Notes: generated by a model from the sequence alone, not told the origin. 7,139 nucleotides of DNA from Candidatus Nitrosopolaris rasttigaisensis (GCA_933226995.1 CAKOFP010000248.1:1-7139); one strand, 5' to 3'. Positions 1 through 6,985 are shown, counted from the first letter of the stretch. A program made the numbers and translations.

Positions 1-1
1 A

Positions 2-1243
2 CGACACCTAATCCTTGCCATTGTAGCTTCAATAGTGGTTATTATTACAACTACCACAACCATTCTTTTAACTCCTGCGGAGACTACTATCCTGTTACCA
101 GAACCTCGTAGTAGGATCAGTGGTTCCAGTAGTAGTGTTGGTGTTGCTGGGGGGCCGGCTCCAAACGATGGGAGCAGCAGAAGCAGTGCTGCTGCTGGGG
201 GAATTGGAATTAGTTCGATTGTGCAAAACATAGAATCGCCATCGGCCATAGATGTGTCAAAAGACGGGCGAATATTTTTTGCCGAAAAAATGGGTGAGAT
301 CATGGCGATGACTGTTGACAATGGAAAACTTGCTGGGCATCCAATCCTAAATATTGGAGCTGTGCAACTCGGAGAAGACGGGTTACTTGGCCTTGCCTTA
401 AGCCCTAACTTTATTAAAGATCATTTGATGTATGCATATTACACATTTGCAAATGGGAACAAAATATTTAACAGAGTCATGATGCTCAAAGAAATTGGCG
501 ACAAAGTTGTTGATTCGAAAGTGATTATTGATGCTATCCCGGCTGCGGAATTCAATAACGGCGGGAGAATAAAGTTTGGGCCTGACAACAAATTATATGT
601 TTCAACAGGGGACGCAATGATGCCCAATCTTGCTCAGGATCTCAACTCACTTGCCGGTAAGATCTTACGAATTAATCCTGATGGAACTATCCCTCGTAAT
701 AACCCAGTTTCAGGTTCGCCTGTTTATGCTTTCGGCTTTCAAAATGTGCAGGGACTCGCATGGCATCCGAAGACAAACCGACTGTATGCACTCGACGAAA
801 GTCGATCAGGTAACGATGAAATTAACATGATAAAACCTGGGGGGAATTATGGATGGCCAATAAAGGAATGTGCTCTCGGCAGCACCATTAGTAGTACTAG
901 TAGTACTAGTAGTGGTATTAGCAACACAGCTAATACACAGCATGGCGGTAGTAAACTCGAAGACCCAGTAATATGTTTCAGCCCCGCTCTTGAACCCAGC
1001 GGCGCTATATTCGCTGCTTCAAACAGACTGGGGTATCAAAACGATCTACTCATCGCTAGCCTGAGGGGATACTTGCGTGAGATTAACTTGGATTCCAACA
1101 CTCAAAGTACTATATTGGAAGGCTATGGTAGACTGAGGGATATCGTTGAAGCACCTGACGGCTCGCTTCTCGTTGCGACAAGCAATAAAGATGGATTCGG
1201 TATTCCAGGCCCGAATGATGACAAGATTTTAAGAATCAGATAA
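2..1243 (+). CDS. PQQ-dependent glucose/sorbosone dehydrogenase-family beta-propeller, membrane-anchored, 5'-partial
   Basis: The frame is open from base 2, where a hydrophobic stretch (HLILAIVASIVVII) forms a signal peptide or N-terminal anchor, so the true start probably lies just upstream; GTG at 35 would cut the helix in half. A Ser/Thr/Gly/Ala-rich linker (about residues 25-60, counted from GTG 35) precedes a six-bladed propeller outside the membrane. Family landmarks are EDGLLGLALSPNF (114-126), NNGGRIKFGPDNKLYVSTGDA (174-194), NDEINMIKPGGNYGWP and the C-terminal TSNKDGFGIPGPNDDKILRI. Family members oxidise aldose sugars with PQQ. In Acinetobacter soluble glucose dehydrogenase the catalytic base is His144 and Arg228 contacts PQQ; the apparent equivalents here are Asn174 and Gln236, so dehydrogenase activity is doubtful. 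A Ser/Thr insert interrupts the domain after GWP. It ends 35 bases before the HMG-CoA reductase start, with no obvious functional link. The family call is firm; substrate and activity are unknown. Confidence 0.85.
   Translation, partial: RHLILAIVASIVVIITTTTTILLTPAETTILLPEPRSRISGSSSSVGVAGGPAPNDGSSRSSAAAGGIGISSIVQNIESPSAIDVSKDGRIFFAEKMGEIMAMTVDNGKLAGHPILNIGAVQLGEDGLLGLALSPNFIKDHLMYAYYTFANGNKIFNRVMMLKEIGDKVVDSKVIIDAIPAAEFNNGGRIKFGPDNKLYVSTGDAMMPNLAQDLNSLAGKILRINPDGTIPRNNPVSGSPVYAFGFQNVQGLAWHPKTNRLYALDESRSGNDEINMIKPGGNYGWPIKECALGSTISSTSSTSSGISNTANTQHGGSKLEDPVICFSPALEPSGAIFAASNRLGYQNDLLIASLRGYLREINLDSNTQSTILEGYGRLRDIVEAPDGSLLVATSNKDGFGIPGPNDDKILRIR
890..913 (+). repeat. In-frame 9-bp tandem repeat (AGTAGTACT, 2.7 copies)
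   Basis: AGTAGTACT occurs at 890-898 and 899-907, followed by AGTAGT at 908-913. The unit length is a multiple of three, so it encodes a Ser/Thr run inside the propeller gene without a frameshift. It lies in a low-complexity insert after the GGNYGWP motif, and the downstream propeller sequence resumes normally. It probably arose by replication slippage in a surface loop. Confidence 0.65.
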
Positions 1244-1245
1244 CT

Positions 1246-1253
1246 CTATAATA
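1246..1253 (+). promoter_or_regulatory. Possible TATA box for HMG-CoA reductase gene
   Basis: CTATAATA lies in the 35-base gap after the propeller gene, centred about 29 bases before the TTG start at 1279. Archaeal TATA boxes usually sit about 26 bases before the transcription start, so this would give a leaderless or nearly leaderless mRNA. The match is weak and AT-rich words are common here. Confidence 0.3.
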
Positions 1254-1278
1254 GCTGTAGTCATTGAGCAGTTAGATT

Positions 1279-2580
1279 TTGGACTCGAAGAAAAAATTTC
1301 GCGAAATGGATCGTAGTGAGCGTCTAAATTACTTGAGGAAGGAAGCAGATCTCTCGGAGACGGACATTCACACCATCACAGACCCCAATGCGGCCTTTGA
1401 TTTTGACAACGCCAATCAGATGATTGAAAATACAATTGGAATATTTTCACTTCCTCTTGGGATTGCAACAAAATTTATGATAAACGGGAAGAAATACCTG
1501 ATTCCAATGGTTATAGAAGAGCCCTCCGTAATTGCTGCTGCAAGCAATGCAGCGAAGATTGCAAGCCAAAGAGGGGGCTTTACGGCAACCAACGTCGATG
1601 AAGCACTGATGATAGGTCAAGTGCAAATAGTCTCTATACCACCGCTTCTCGCGGGATCAACTAAAAAGAAGATTTTACAGCACAAAAGCGAATTACTAAG
1701 CTTGGCAAATTCGAATAGTAGATCCGTTATTGCAAGAGATCTTCAGATCAGAGAGATAGAAGACAAAAGTCAAAATATGATGGGCAAGATGCTAATCGTA
1801 GAGTTAATTGTTGACACTAAAGATGCAATGGGAGCCAATATAATAAATACAATGTGTGAGGCAATATCTCCAAGACTCGAAGTTTTAACAGGCGGCAATG
1901 TCATTGTAAGGATACTTTCAAATTATTCGACTAGACGCCTCGTAAGATGCAAGGCGATATTTGACAGAGATAAATTGGGTGGAGAGGTGATTGTAGACCG
2001 TATTTTATACGCATACGCTTTTGCGTATTCTGACCCGTATCGTGCAGTAACTCATAACAAAGGCATAATGAATGGTATAGATGCAGTAGCGTTGGCAACA
2101 GGACAGGACATTCGCGCTATTGAAGCGGCAGCTCACGCGTATGCTGCCAGAGATGGGACGTACAGATCTATGACAAGGTGGTACAAGACAAAAGACGGCG
2201 ATTTAGCTGGTGATCTAGAGTTACCTTTAGCAGTTGGTACAGTTGGCGGGGTAGTATCAGTTCATCCCATGACCAAACTTGCAATAAAGATTTTAGGTGT
2301 GAAAACAGCCAAGGACCTTGCAGCAGTATTAGCTGCAGTCGGCCTTGCTCAAAATTTTGCTGCAATGAAAGCCTTGGTGTCGGAAGGAATTCAGGCAGGT
2401 CATATGAGACTGCACGCTAGAAATATTGCGGTGTTGGCAGGGGCCAGAGGCAATTTAATTAAGTTAGTAGCCCAAAGGATTGCCGATGAGAAGAATGTGA
2501 ACGTACGTAGGGCTAAGGAAATTATTGCCTTGATGACTGAAGAGGATCTTAATAATAATACCTACAATAATAATAAGTAA
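1279..2580 (+). CDS. Hydroxymethylglutaryl-CoA reductase, class II
   Basis: It reduces HMG-CoA to mevalonate in the cytoplasm, the committed step towards archaeal isoprenoid lipids. At 433 residues it matches class II enzymes. Visible motifs are ENTIG (50-54), EEPSVIAAAS with the catalytic Glu (80-89), the dinucleotide-binding DAMGANIINT (182-191), HNKGIMNGIDAV with catalytic Lys261, TGQDIRAIEAAAHAYA with catalytic Asp277, and GIQAGHMRLHARNIA with catalytic His375, so the active site is complete. Start: TTG at 1279 is preferred to the in-frame ATG at 1306, because the segment between them contains a Phe-Arg that aligns with the N-terminus of the Pseudomonas mevalonii enzyme. Databases often label this class 'degradative', but in an archaeon that makes isoprenoid lipids a biosynthetic role is expected (inference). 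The C-terminus ends in an Asn-rich tail, NNNTYNNNK, not usual for the family. It is followed directly by the his operon, to which it has no metabolic tie. Confidence 0.95.
   Translation: MDSKKKFREMDRSERLNYLRKEADLSETDIHTITDPNAAFDFDNANQMIENTIGIFSLPLGIATKFMINGKKYLIPMVIEEPSVIAAASNAAKIASQRGGFTATNVDEALMIGQVQIVSIPPLLAGSTKKKILQHKSELLSLANSNSRSVIARDLQIREIEDKSQNMMGKMLIVELIVDTKDAMGANIINTMCEAISPRLEVLTGGNVIVRILSNYSTRRLVRCKAIFDRDKLGGEVIVDRILYAYAFAYSDPYRAVTHNKGIMNGIDAVALATGQDIRAIEAAAHAYAARDGTYRSMTRWYKTKDGDLAGDLELPLAVGTVGGVVSVHPMTKLAIKILGVKTAKDLAAVLAAVGLAQNFAAMKALVSEGIQAGHMRLHARNIAVLAGARGNLIKLVAQRIADEKNVNVRRAKEIIALMTEEDLNNNTYNNNK
2551..2577 (+). repeat. AAT-rich trinucleotide tract at the end of the HMG-CoA reductase gene
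   Basis: Two AAT/ATA runs, separated by a short CCTAC, encode the Asn-rich tail (NNNTYNNNK) just before the TAA stop. The tract is in frame, so copy-number change would only lengthen or shorten the tail. It also makes the DNA AT-rich immediately upstream of the his operon TATA-like element. Confidence 0.55.
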
Positions 2581-2585
2581 TATAT
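2578..2585 (+). promoter_or_regulatory. Candidate TATA box of the his operon
   Basis: TAATATAT overlaps the TAA stop of the HMG-CoA reductase gene and is preceded by purine-rich sequence (AATAAG) that could act as a BRE. A start about 26 bases downstream falls near 2608, giving a leader of roughly 16 bases to the hisG ATG at 2624. This would let the his genes be transcribed separately from the upstream gene. It is a motif call only; readthrough from HMG-CoA reductase is also possible across this 43-base gap. Confidence 0.4.
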
Positions 2586-2623
2586 GCCTCCCATCAACAG
2601 ACTTTGCAATTGAGTTGTCTAGT

Positions 2624-3601
2624 ATGCCTACCGTAAAATTTGCAATTCCCAAAGGTAGTATTGAGGAAGCCACATTCAAGGTCCTAGAGCAGGCCTGGCA
2701 GAGCATCAGTGGCCGGGGACGTACATATCGAGTGAAGCTGAGCGACCCAGAGATAGAGGTTAAGGTTTTACGCCCCCAGGAGATACCAACCTACGTGCAG
2801 GAAGGCTTCTACGACGTTGGAATCACAGGTAAAGATTGGGTTAGGGAGGCGAAAGCAGATATTACAACGTTACGAGATTTAGAATACGGAAAGGTCAAGC
2901 AGGTTATAGCCGTCCCAGAAACGTTTGCAGTAGAAGACCTGACAGGTCTGATTGAAGAATTTGCAGCAAAAAAGAAGCCACTTCGGATATCTTCCGAATA
3001 CCTCACAACTACTTCTGCTCATTTTAAATCCAATAAGGCTTACCAAAAGCACTTCGGCAAACTAGATCCTATGATAATAACCCCGTGGCTAAGGGTAGGG
3101 GAAAACAAGAACGTACAAATATTCCTTTCATTTGGGGCTACTGAAGCAAAACCCCCAGAAGATGTCGATGCAATATTTGATATTACTGAAACCGGTACCA
3201 CATTGGGACAAAACAATTTAAAAATAATTGATACAGTAATGGAATCGTCAGCGGTAGTTGTCGCCAATAGAACCGCCCTAAGAAATACAAAGAAGAGAGA
3301 AAAAATCGCCGACATGATTGCCTTACTGAGGGGTGTCGTTGAAGCCCGTAAAAAGCTTCACATTTTCGTCAATGTAAAGAAAGAAAATCTAGACCATTTG
3401 TTGAAAAATATGCCTGCTTTGAAAAAGCCGACAATTAGCGAATTAAGCGAGCAGGGATGGTATGGTGTCAACACCATCATTGACAAGAATGAATTTATCA
3501 AACTTGTTCCCATGATGAGGAAGATTGCACAAGGCCTAGTTGTTATGGAGCCTCGGCAAATTCTGCCGCTAGATGAGATAAATCTAGAAGAGCATGCTTG
3601 A
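2624..3601 (+). CDS. hisG: ATP phosphoribosyltransferase, long form (HisG)
   Basis: It catalyses the first step of histidine synthesis, joining ATP and PRPP to give phosphoribosyl-ATP. ATG at 2624 gives 325 residues starting MPTVKFAIPKGS, the family's normal N-terminus; an in-frame TTG at 2615 would add only three residues. Motifs are PKGS near the N-terminus, YDVGITGKDWV (about 63-73), and the PRPP-binding loop DAIFDITETGTTLGQN (about 182-197). The C-terminal part, about 242-316 (through GWYGVNTIIDKNEF to GLVVMEPRQILP), fits the ACT-like HisG_C domain of long-form enzymes, so feedback inhibition by histidine and independence from HisZ are expected. A stretch of about 20 residues before the GATEAKPPEDVDAI segment makes it longer than the usual 280-300 residues; a similar GATEAK sub-type exists in other archaea and bacteria (from memory). 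The stop codon overlaps the hisD start. Confidence 0.95.
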   Translation: MPTVKFAIPKGSIEEATFKVLEQAWQSISGRGRTYRVKLSDPEIEVKVLRPQEIPTYVQEGFYDVGITGKDWVREAKADITTLRDLEYGKVKQVIAVPETFAVEDLTGLIEEFAAKKKPLRISSEYLTTTSAHFKSNKAYQKHFGKLDPMIITPWLRVGENKNVQIFLSFGATEAKPPEDVDAIFDITETGTTLGQNNLKIIDTVMESSAVVVANRTALRNTKKREKIADMIALLRGVVEARKKLHIFVNVKKENLDHLLKNMPALKKPTISELSEQGWYGVNTIIDKNEFIKLVPMMRKIAQGLVVMEPRQILPLDEINLEEHA

Positions 3602-4893
3602 TAAAGACGATAATAGTAACAAACGCCAAAGAAGACGCGGCTAAGTTGCGCAACTCGGGCATCAGTATTTCTGATCAGCTAATTCAGGGAGTAGCTTCTA
3701 TCATGAATGACGTGGCTGAGCGTGGTGATGCTGCAATTATAGACTATACCGAAAAGTTAGACGGAGTTCGGTTAAATTCATTAAAAGTTACAGAGGAAGA
3801 ATTCGAACAGGCGTACTCTATTGTTACGAAGAAGCAGATTCAAGCAATTAACGTCATTAAGAGACGTTTAATGGAAAGCGAAGTTTCCGTCATGAATCAT
3901 CTAAAAGGAATCACAATTTCATCGGATGGGATAAAGGTACACCGAATAATTCAGGCGATTTCTAGTGTCGGATGTTATATTCCCGGCGGTAATGCTCGTT
4001 ATGCTAGCACGATGGTAATGTGCGCTGTTCCTGCAAAAGTAGCTGGTGTAAAGAGAATAGTGGCAATATCACCTCCGCTAAGAGACGGAACAGTAGATCC
4101 TCTAACCCTTGTGGCCGCCAGGATCTGTGGAGTCAAAGAATTTTACAAGATAGGAGGCGTACAAGGGATTACTGCTCTTGCTTACGGAACACCCGCTATA
4201 GATAGAGTTAGTAAAATTGTTGGTCCAGGTGGAATGTTTGTTACCGCCGCCAAATTTCTCGCCTCAAGAAAGGTTTCAATAGACATGGTGGCAGGACCTA
4301 CGGAATTACTCGTTTATGCAGATTCAAAGTCAGACCCAAAATTGATCGCGTTAGATTTAATTTCACAGGCCGAGCACAGTTATGACACCTTTTGCGGTTT
4401 AGTTACAACCTCTAAGCAATTGGCGCGACGTGTCTCTGCCGAGATAAACTACATCCTTAAATCTAATAGTATCTCCCGCGCTGATATCGTAAGGAAGAGC
4501 TTGGAGAAGAACGGGTTTATTGCCATCTGCAAACAGCGATCTACTGCGGTAGAATTTATAAATGAAATAGCCCCAGAACATCTGCAACTGGTATGCAAAA
4601 ATGCTCGAGCAACGTCTAAAAAGATAACATCGTCCGGACTTGTATTAATCGGAAAATATACTCCATCTTCAGCTAGCGATTATTGTTTTGGGTCCAACCA
4701 CATTCTGCCGACGCTCGGCTTCGGAAAATCCAGAGGATCGCTTTCGGTTCTCGACTTTTTAAAACTGGTGTCTACTATCGAAGCAACCAAGTCTGGACTA
4801 GAGAAAGTACAACGCAATATCAGAGAAATTACATCAGCTGAAGGACTAATCAATCATTACTTAGCCGTGCAGGAAAGAACGATGGCCAAATGA
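3598..4893 (+). CDS. hisD: Histidinol dehydrogenase (HisD)
   Basis: A cytoplasmic zinc enzyme that oxidises L-histidinol with two NAD+ to L-histidine, the last two steps of the pathway. The 431-residue length is typical. All expected zinc ligands are present: Gln257 and His260 (SQAEH), Asp361 (SASDYCFGSNHILPT) and His420 (EGLINH). The catalytic Glu327-His328 pair is in APEHLQL. Other signatures are GCYIPGGNARYASTMVM (125-141), IVGPGGMFVTAAK (where most homologs have GPGN, so Asn is Gly here) and VSIDMVAGPTELLV. The start is TTG at 3598, overlapping the hisG TGA stop as TTGA; the next in-frame ATG (3703) would remove conserved N-terminal helix. The overlap implies translational coupling. The end overlaps hisC as ATGA. 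Confidence 0.97.
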   Translation: MIKTIIVTNAKEDAAKLRNSGISISDQLIQGVASIMNDVAERGDAAIIDYTEKLDGVRLNSLKVTEEEFEQAYSIVTKKQIQAINVIKRRLMESEVSVMNHLKGITISSDGIKVHRIIQAISSVGCYIPGGNARYASTMVMCAVPAKVAGVKRIVAISPPLRDGTVDPLTLVAARICGVKEFYKIGGVQGITALAYGTPAIDRVSKIVGPGGMFVTAAKFLASRKVSIDMVAGPTELLVYADSKSDPKLIALDLISQAEHSYDTFCGLVTTSKQLARRVSAEINYILKSNSISRADIVRKSLEKNGFIAICKQRSTAVEFINEIAPEHLQLVCKNARATSKKITSSGLVLIGKYTPSSASDYCFGSNHILPTLGFGKSRGSLSVLDFLKLVSTIEATKSGLEKVQRNIREITSAEGLINHYLAVQERTMAK

Positions 4894-5954
4894 AAAACTG
4901 GCTGTCAGATAGATTAGATAAAATTTGCAAACTGGATGCATACTTAAAGCCGGAGAGAATCAAAGATTCAATAAAATTAGATGCGAATGAGAATTTCGCT
5001 CTTGACAGTAAATTCATCTCGAATATAGCCTTACATGCTATAAAGCAGACTGATCTGCGCGAATATCCACTCGAACAATTCGAAGACCTTTATAGACAGC
5101 TTTCAAATTATTCGGGTGTCGATAAAAAATACCTAGGGATCGGGAGTGGATCCGATCAAATAATTGAATTGATCCTTTCCATCCTTGGAAGAAATCAAAA
5201 GGCCAGCATTTTTACTCCAACATTCTCTTATTTCATAAATCGATGTGAATTGCATGATATTGCGTTAGATAGAGTGCCACTAACTAGAGACGCCGAGCTA
5301 CCGAAGTTGGAATTCTTGAAGAGAGCCGCACGCTCTGATATAATATACATTTGTTCTCCTAATAACCCTACAGGTAATCAATTTGGTGAGAAACTGGTTT
5401 TAGAAATCATAGACACACTCGAAGACAAGTTGATCTTAATTGATGAAGCCTATGTTGAATTTGGTAATTATAATCTAGCTCCACATATTGCAAAATACGA
5501 CAATGTCGTGATATTGCGTACTCTTTCTAAAGCATTTGGTTTGGCAGGAGCCAGAATAGGATATCTTATTGCGAATGAGAGGTTTGCAGAGATATTTAGA
5601 ACAACGATCCAGTCGCCTTATCCTCTAAACAGTTTTTCGTTAGCAGTAGCAACCCTAGCCCTCTCTTATGAGCGCCGTGTAAGACAAACTGTGGAATTAA
5701 TCAAGAGAGAACGAAAAAGGGTGTTTGATGAGCTCTCTGAGATGAACGGTATAAAGGTCTTCAGGTCCGATGCAAACTTTATTTTCCTTGAATCCTATGA
5801 TAGTTATGGAAGGATTTTAAGTGTTTTAAAAAAAGAAGGATTATCTGTGAAAGCGTTCGGAGATATTGATGGACACAAAGGTTGCATAAGGGTTACAATC
5901 GGAACAAGTGAAATGAACGATAAATTTCTCAAATCAATATCGAACGCAATCTAA
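4890..5954 (+). CDS. hisC: Histidinol-phosphate aminotransferase (HisC)
   Basis: A PLP enzyme (fold type I, class I/II aminotransferase) that converts imidazole-acetol phosphate and glutamate to L-histidinol phosphate. At 354 residues it is of normal size. Key residues: substrate-side LDANEN near 30-35, GSGSDQ (85-90) for cofactor phosphate binding, SPNNPTG (156-162) with the PLP-contacting Asn, IDEAYVEF (184-191) with Asp185 pairing the pyridine nitrogen, TLSKAFGLAGARIGY with Schiff-base Lys214 and phosphate-contacting Arg222, and IRVTIGT with the carboxylate-binding Arg334. The ATG overlaps the hisD stop (ATGA), and a weak purine-rich AGGAAAG lies 12 bases upstream. It is followed after 8 bases by the HAD gene, whose product is proposed to act on HisC's product. 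Confidence 0.96.
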   Translation: MKNWLSDRLDKICKLDAYLKPERIKDSIKLDANENFALDSKFISNIALHAIKQTDLREYPLEQFEDLYRQLSNYSGVDKKYLGIGSGSDQIIELILSILGRNQKASIFTPTFSYFINRCELHDIALDRVPLTRDAELPKLEFLKRAARSDIIYICSPNNPTGNQFGEKLVLEIIDTLEDKLILIDEAYVEFGNYNLAPHIAKYDNVVILRTLSKAFGLAGARIGYLIANERFAEIFRTTIQSPYPLNSFSLAVATLALSYERRVRQTVELIKRERKRVFDELSEMNGIKVFRSDANFIFLESYDSYGRILSVLKKEGLSVKAFGDIDGHKGCIRVTIGTSEMNDKFLKSISNAI

Positions 5955-5962
5955 ACAAGAAG

Positions 5963-6769
5963 TTGAAAAACAGATGGTTGGCTGCAAATCATATAAAAAA
6001 ATTCAGCAAATTACCGTTATTGAACTCTGAGTGTGTTCTTTTTGACGTTGATGGCTGCCTAGTCGATATAAGGAAATCCTACAACGCTGCCATTAAAAAA
6101 ACTGTTGATTTTATACTCAAGTATGTTGCTACTACAGCACCAATAGATAGCTTCAGGCTTACCAATCTGGTATCTGACAACATCATTCTAAAGTTTAGAC
6201 AAACAGGAGGTTTCAACAATGACGTCGACACAAGTTATGCAATATGTCTTGCAGAGCTTGCTAACCCCCACAAAAATGTTACCAACGCCAGAGAGTTCTT
6301 AAATAAAGTAGCTGCAAATTCCGATGAACATGGAATAATTTCCGTTGAAAAATATCTAATGTCTTTAACTTCATCTACTATTATAAAAAACCTTAAAGAA
6401 CTCTTAGATTATCCTGCCCCTGCCGGTAAGAGAAGTGTTATTGCAACAGTATTCGATGAATTTTTCTATGGACCAGAATTATTTAAAAAATTGCACAATC
6501 TTGAGCCGAGATTTTACTTTGGAAAACCGCTGATTGAAAATGACAGGCTTGTGATAACTAGAAGAACAATGGACCACCTCGCAAGGAGATTTGGTGGCAA
6601 TCTAGCTGTAGTATCAGGCAGGAGCAAATTAGCTGCAGAATATTCTCTCCAGCCAATATTAGACACTCTCAAGCAAGAATCCTCCGTATTCCTAGAAGAC
6701 GAAAGGAGGGAGTATGCCAAGCCAAATCCCTATGGGATTATGAAGGCTATGAAAAGCATGGGCACCTAA
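5963..6769 (+). CDS. HAD-superfamily phosphatase, truncated by in-frame stop; candidate histidinol-phosphate phosphatase
   Basis: The 268-residue product carries HAD motif I FDVDGCLVD (nucleophile Asp28, acid/base Asp30), a large helical cap region (about 36-190), motif II VVSGRS (Ser218) and motif III Lys253 (AKPNP). It ends at TAA 6767-6769, seven codons before motif IV, which lies in the same frame downstream. Without motif IV Mg2+ binding should fail, so the product as written is probably inactive. Its position between hisC and hisB suggests dephosphorylation of histidinol phosphate, as done by the HAD half of E. coli HisB (inference). It resembles the HAD subfamily IA group modelled as TIGR01548, of which one eukaryotic member is, from memory, fused to an imidazoleglycerol-phosphate dehydratase. 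TTG at 5963 fits the 8-base gap after hisC; TTG at 6020 (MNSECVLFDVDG) is an alternative. Phosphatase class is confident; substrate is not. Confidence 0.82.
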   Translation: MKNRWLAANHIKKFSKLPLLNSECVLFDVDGCLVDIRKSYNAAIKKTVDFILKYVATTAPIDSFRLTNLVSDNIILKFRQTGGFNNDVDTSYAICLAELANPHKNVTNAREFLNKVAANSDEHGIISVEKYLMSLTSSTIIKNLKELLDYPAPAGKRSVIATVFDEFFYGPELFKKLHNLEPRFYFGKPLIENDRLVITRRTMDHLARRFGGNLAVVSGRSKLAAEYSLQPILDTLKQESSVFLEDERREYAKPNPYGIMKAMKSMGT

Positions 6770-6985
6770 ACCGCGATTTATGCCGGGGACTCTTACGAGG
6801 ACTTGATAATGGTCAGAAGGGCTGAGGAAAAAACTCATCTCAAAATTGCATTTTGTGGTATCTATGGATGCAGTTCGCAACCTCTGGAAACGATGAGACA
6901 ATTCAAAGAAAAAGGCGCAGACGTCATAATTCAAGATATCAATCAGCTACCAAAGATATTAAATAAAGTATCGGTAAAAGAGTGA
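6770..6985 (+). pseudogene. Detached C-terminal part of the HAD phosphatase (motif IV remnant)
   Basis: Immediately after the TAA, in the same frame, the translation reads TAIYAGDSYEDLIMVRRAEE and goes on for about 71 codons to TGA 6983-6985. GDSYED (6785-6802) is HAD motif IV, which supplies the Mg2+-binding acidic residues, and the later segment GADVIIQDINQLPKIL is the usual last strand and helix. It completes the fold of the upstream product, giving a joined length of about 340 codons. A separate start at TTG 6803 or ATG 6809 would miss motif IV, so independent function is unlikely. The intact coding sequence on the far side argues that the stop is very recent or an error. Confidence 0.82.

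Noticed and set aside
439..830. Overlapping frames on both strands inside the propeller gene (439-627 minus, 630-830 plus)
   Set aside because: They lie wholly within a gene with strong family motifs and have no recognisable product.
3050..3180. Unusual insertion in HisG before the PRPP loop
   Set aside because: The GATEAKPPEDVDAI-type segment is, from memory, a feature of a known longer HisG sub-type, so it is not treated as novel.
3040..3315. Antisense 91-codon open frame in hisG
   Set aside because: It shadows the PRPP-binding region of HisG; length alone is not evidence of coding.
4020..4205. 61-codon + strand frame inside hisD
   Set aside because: It overlaps the conserved HisD core in another frame, with biased Ser/Arg/Cys composition typical of a shadow frame.
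6767..6769. Stop codon recoded as pyrrolysine or selenocysteine
   Set aside because: Pyrrolysine uses UAG and selenocysteine uses UGA; this stop is UAA, for which no archaeal recoding is established.
6692..6934. Antisense open frame of 80 codons across the HAD stop
   Set aside because: The opposite strand encodes clear HAD motifs on both sides; no recognisable domain or promoter was seen for the antisense frame.
6803..6985. Independent small gene of 60 codons after the HAD gene
   Set aside because: It is in the same frame as the HAD gene and its residues are the normal HAD C-terminus. Starting at TTG 6803 it would lack motif IV, so it is better read as a remnant.
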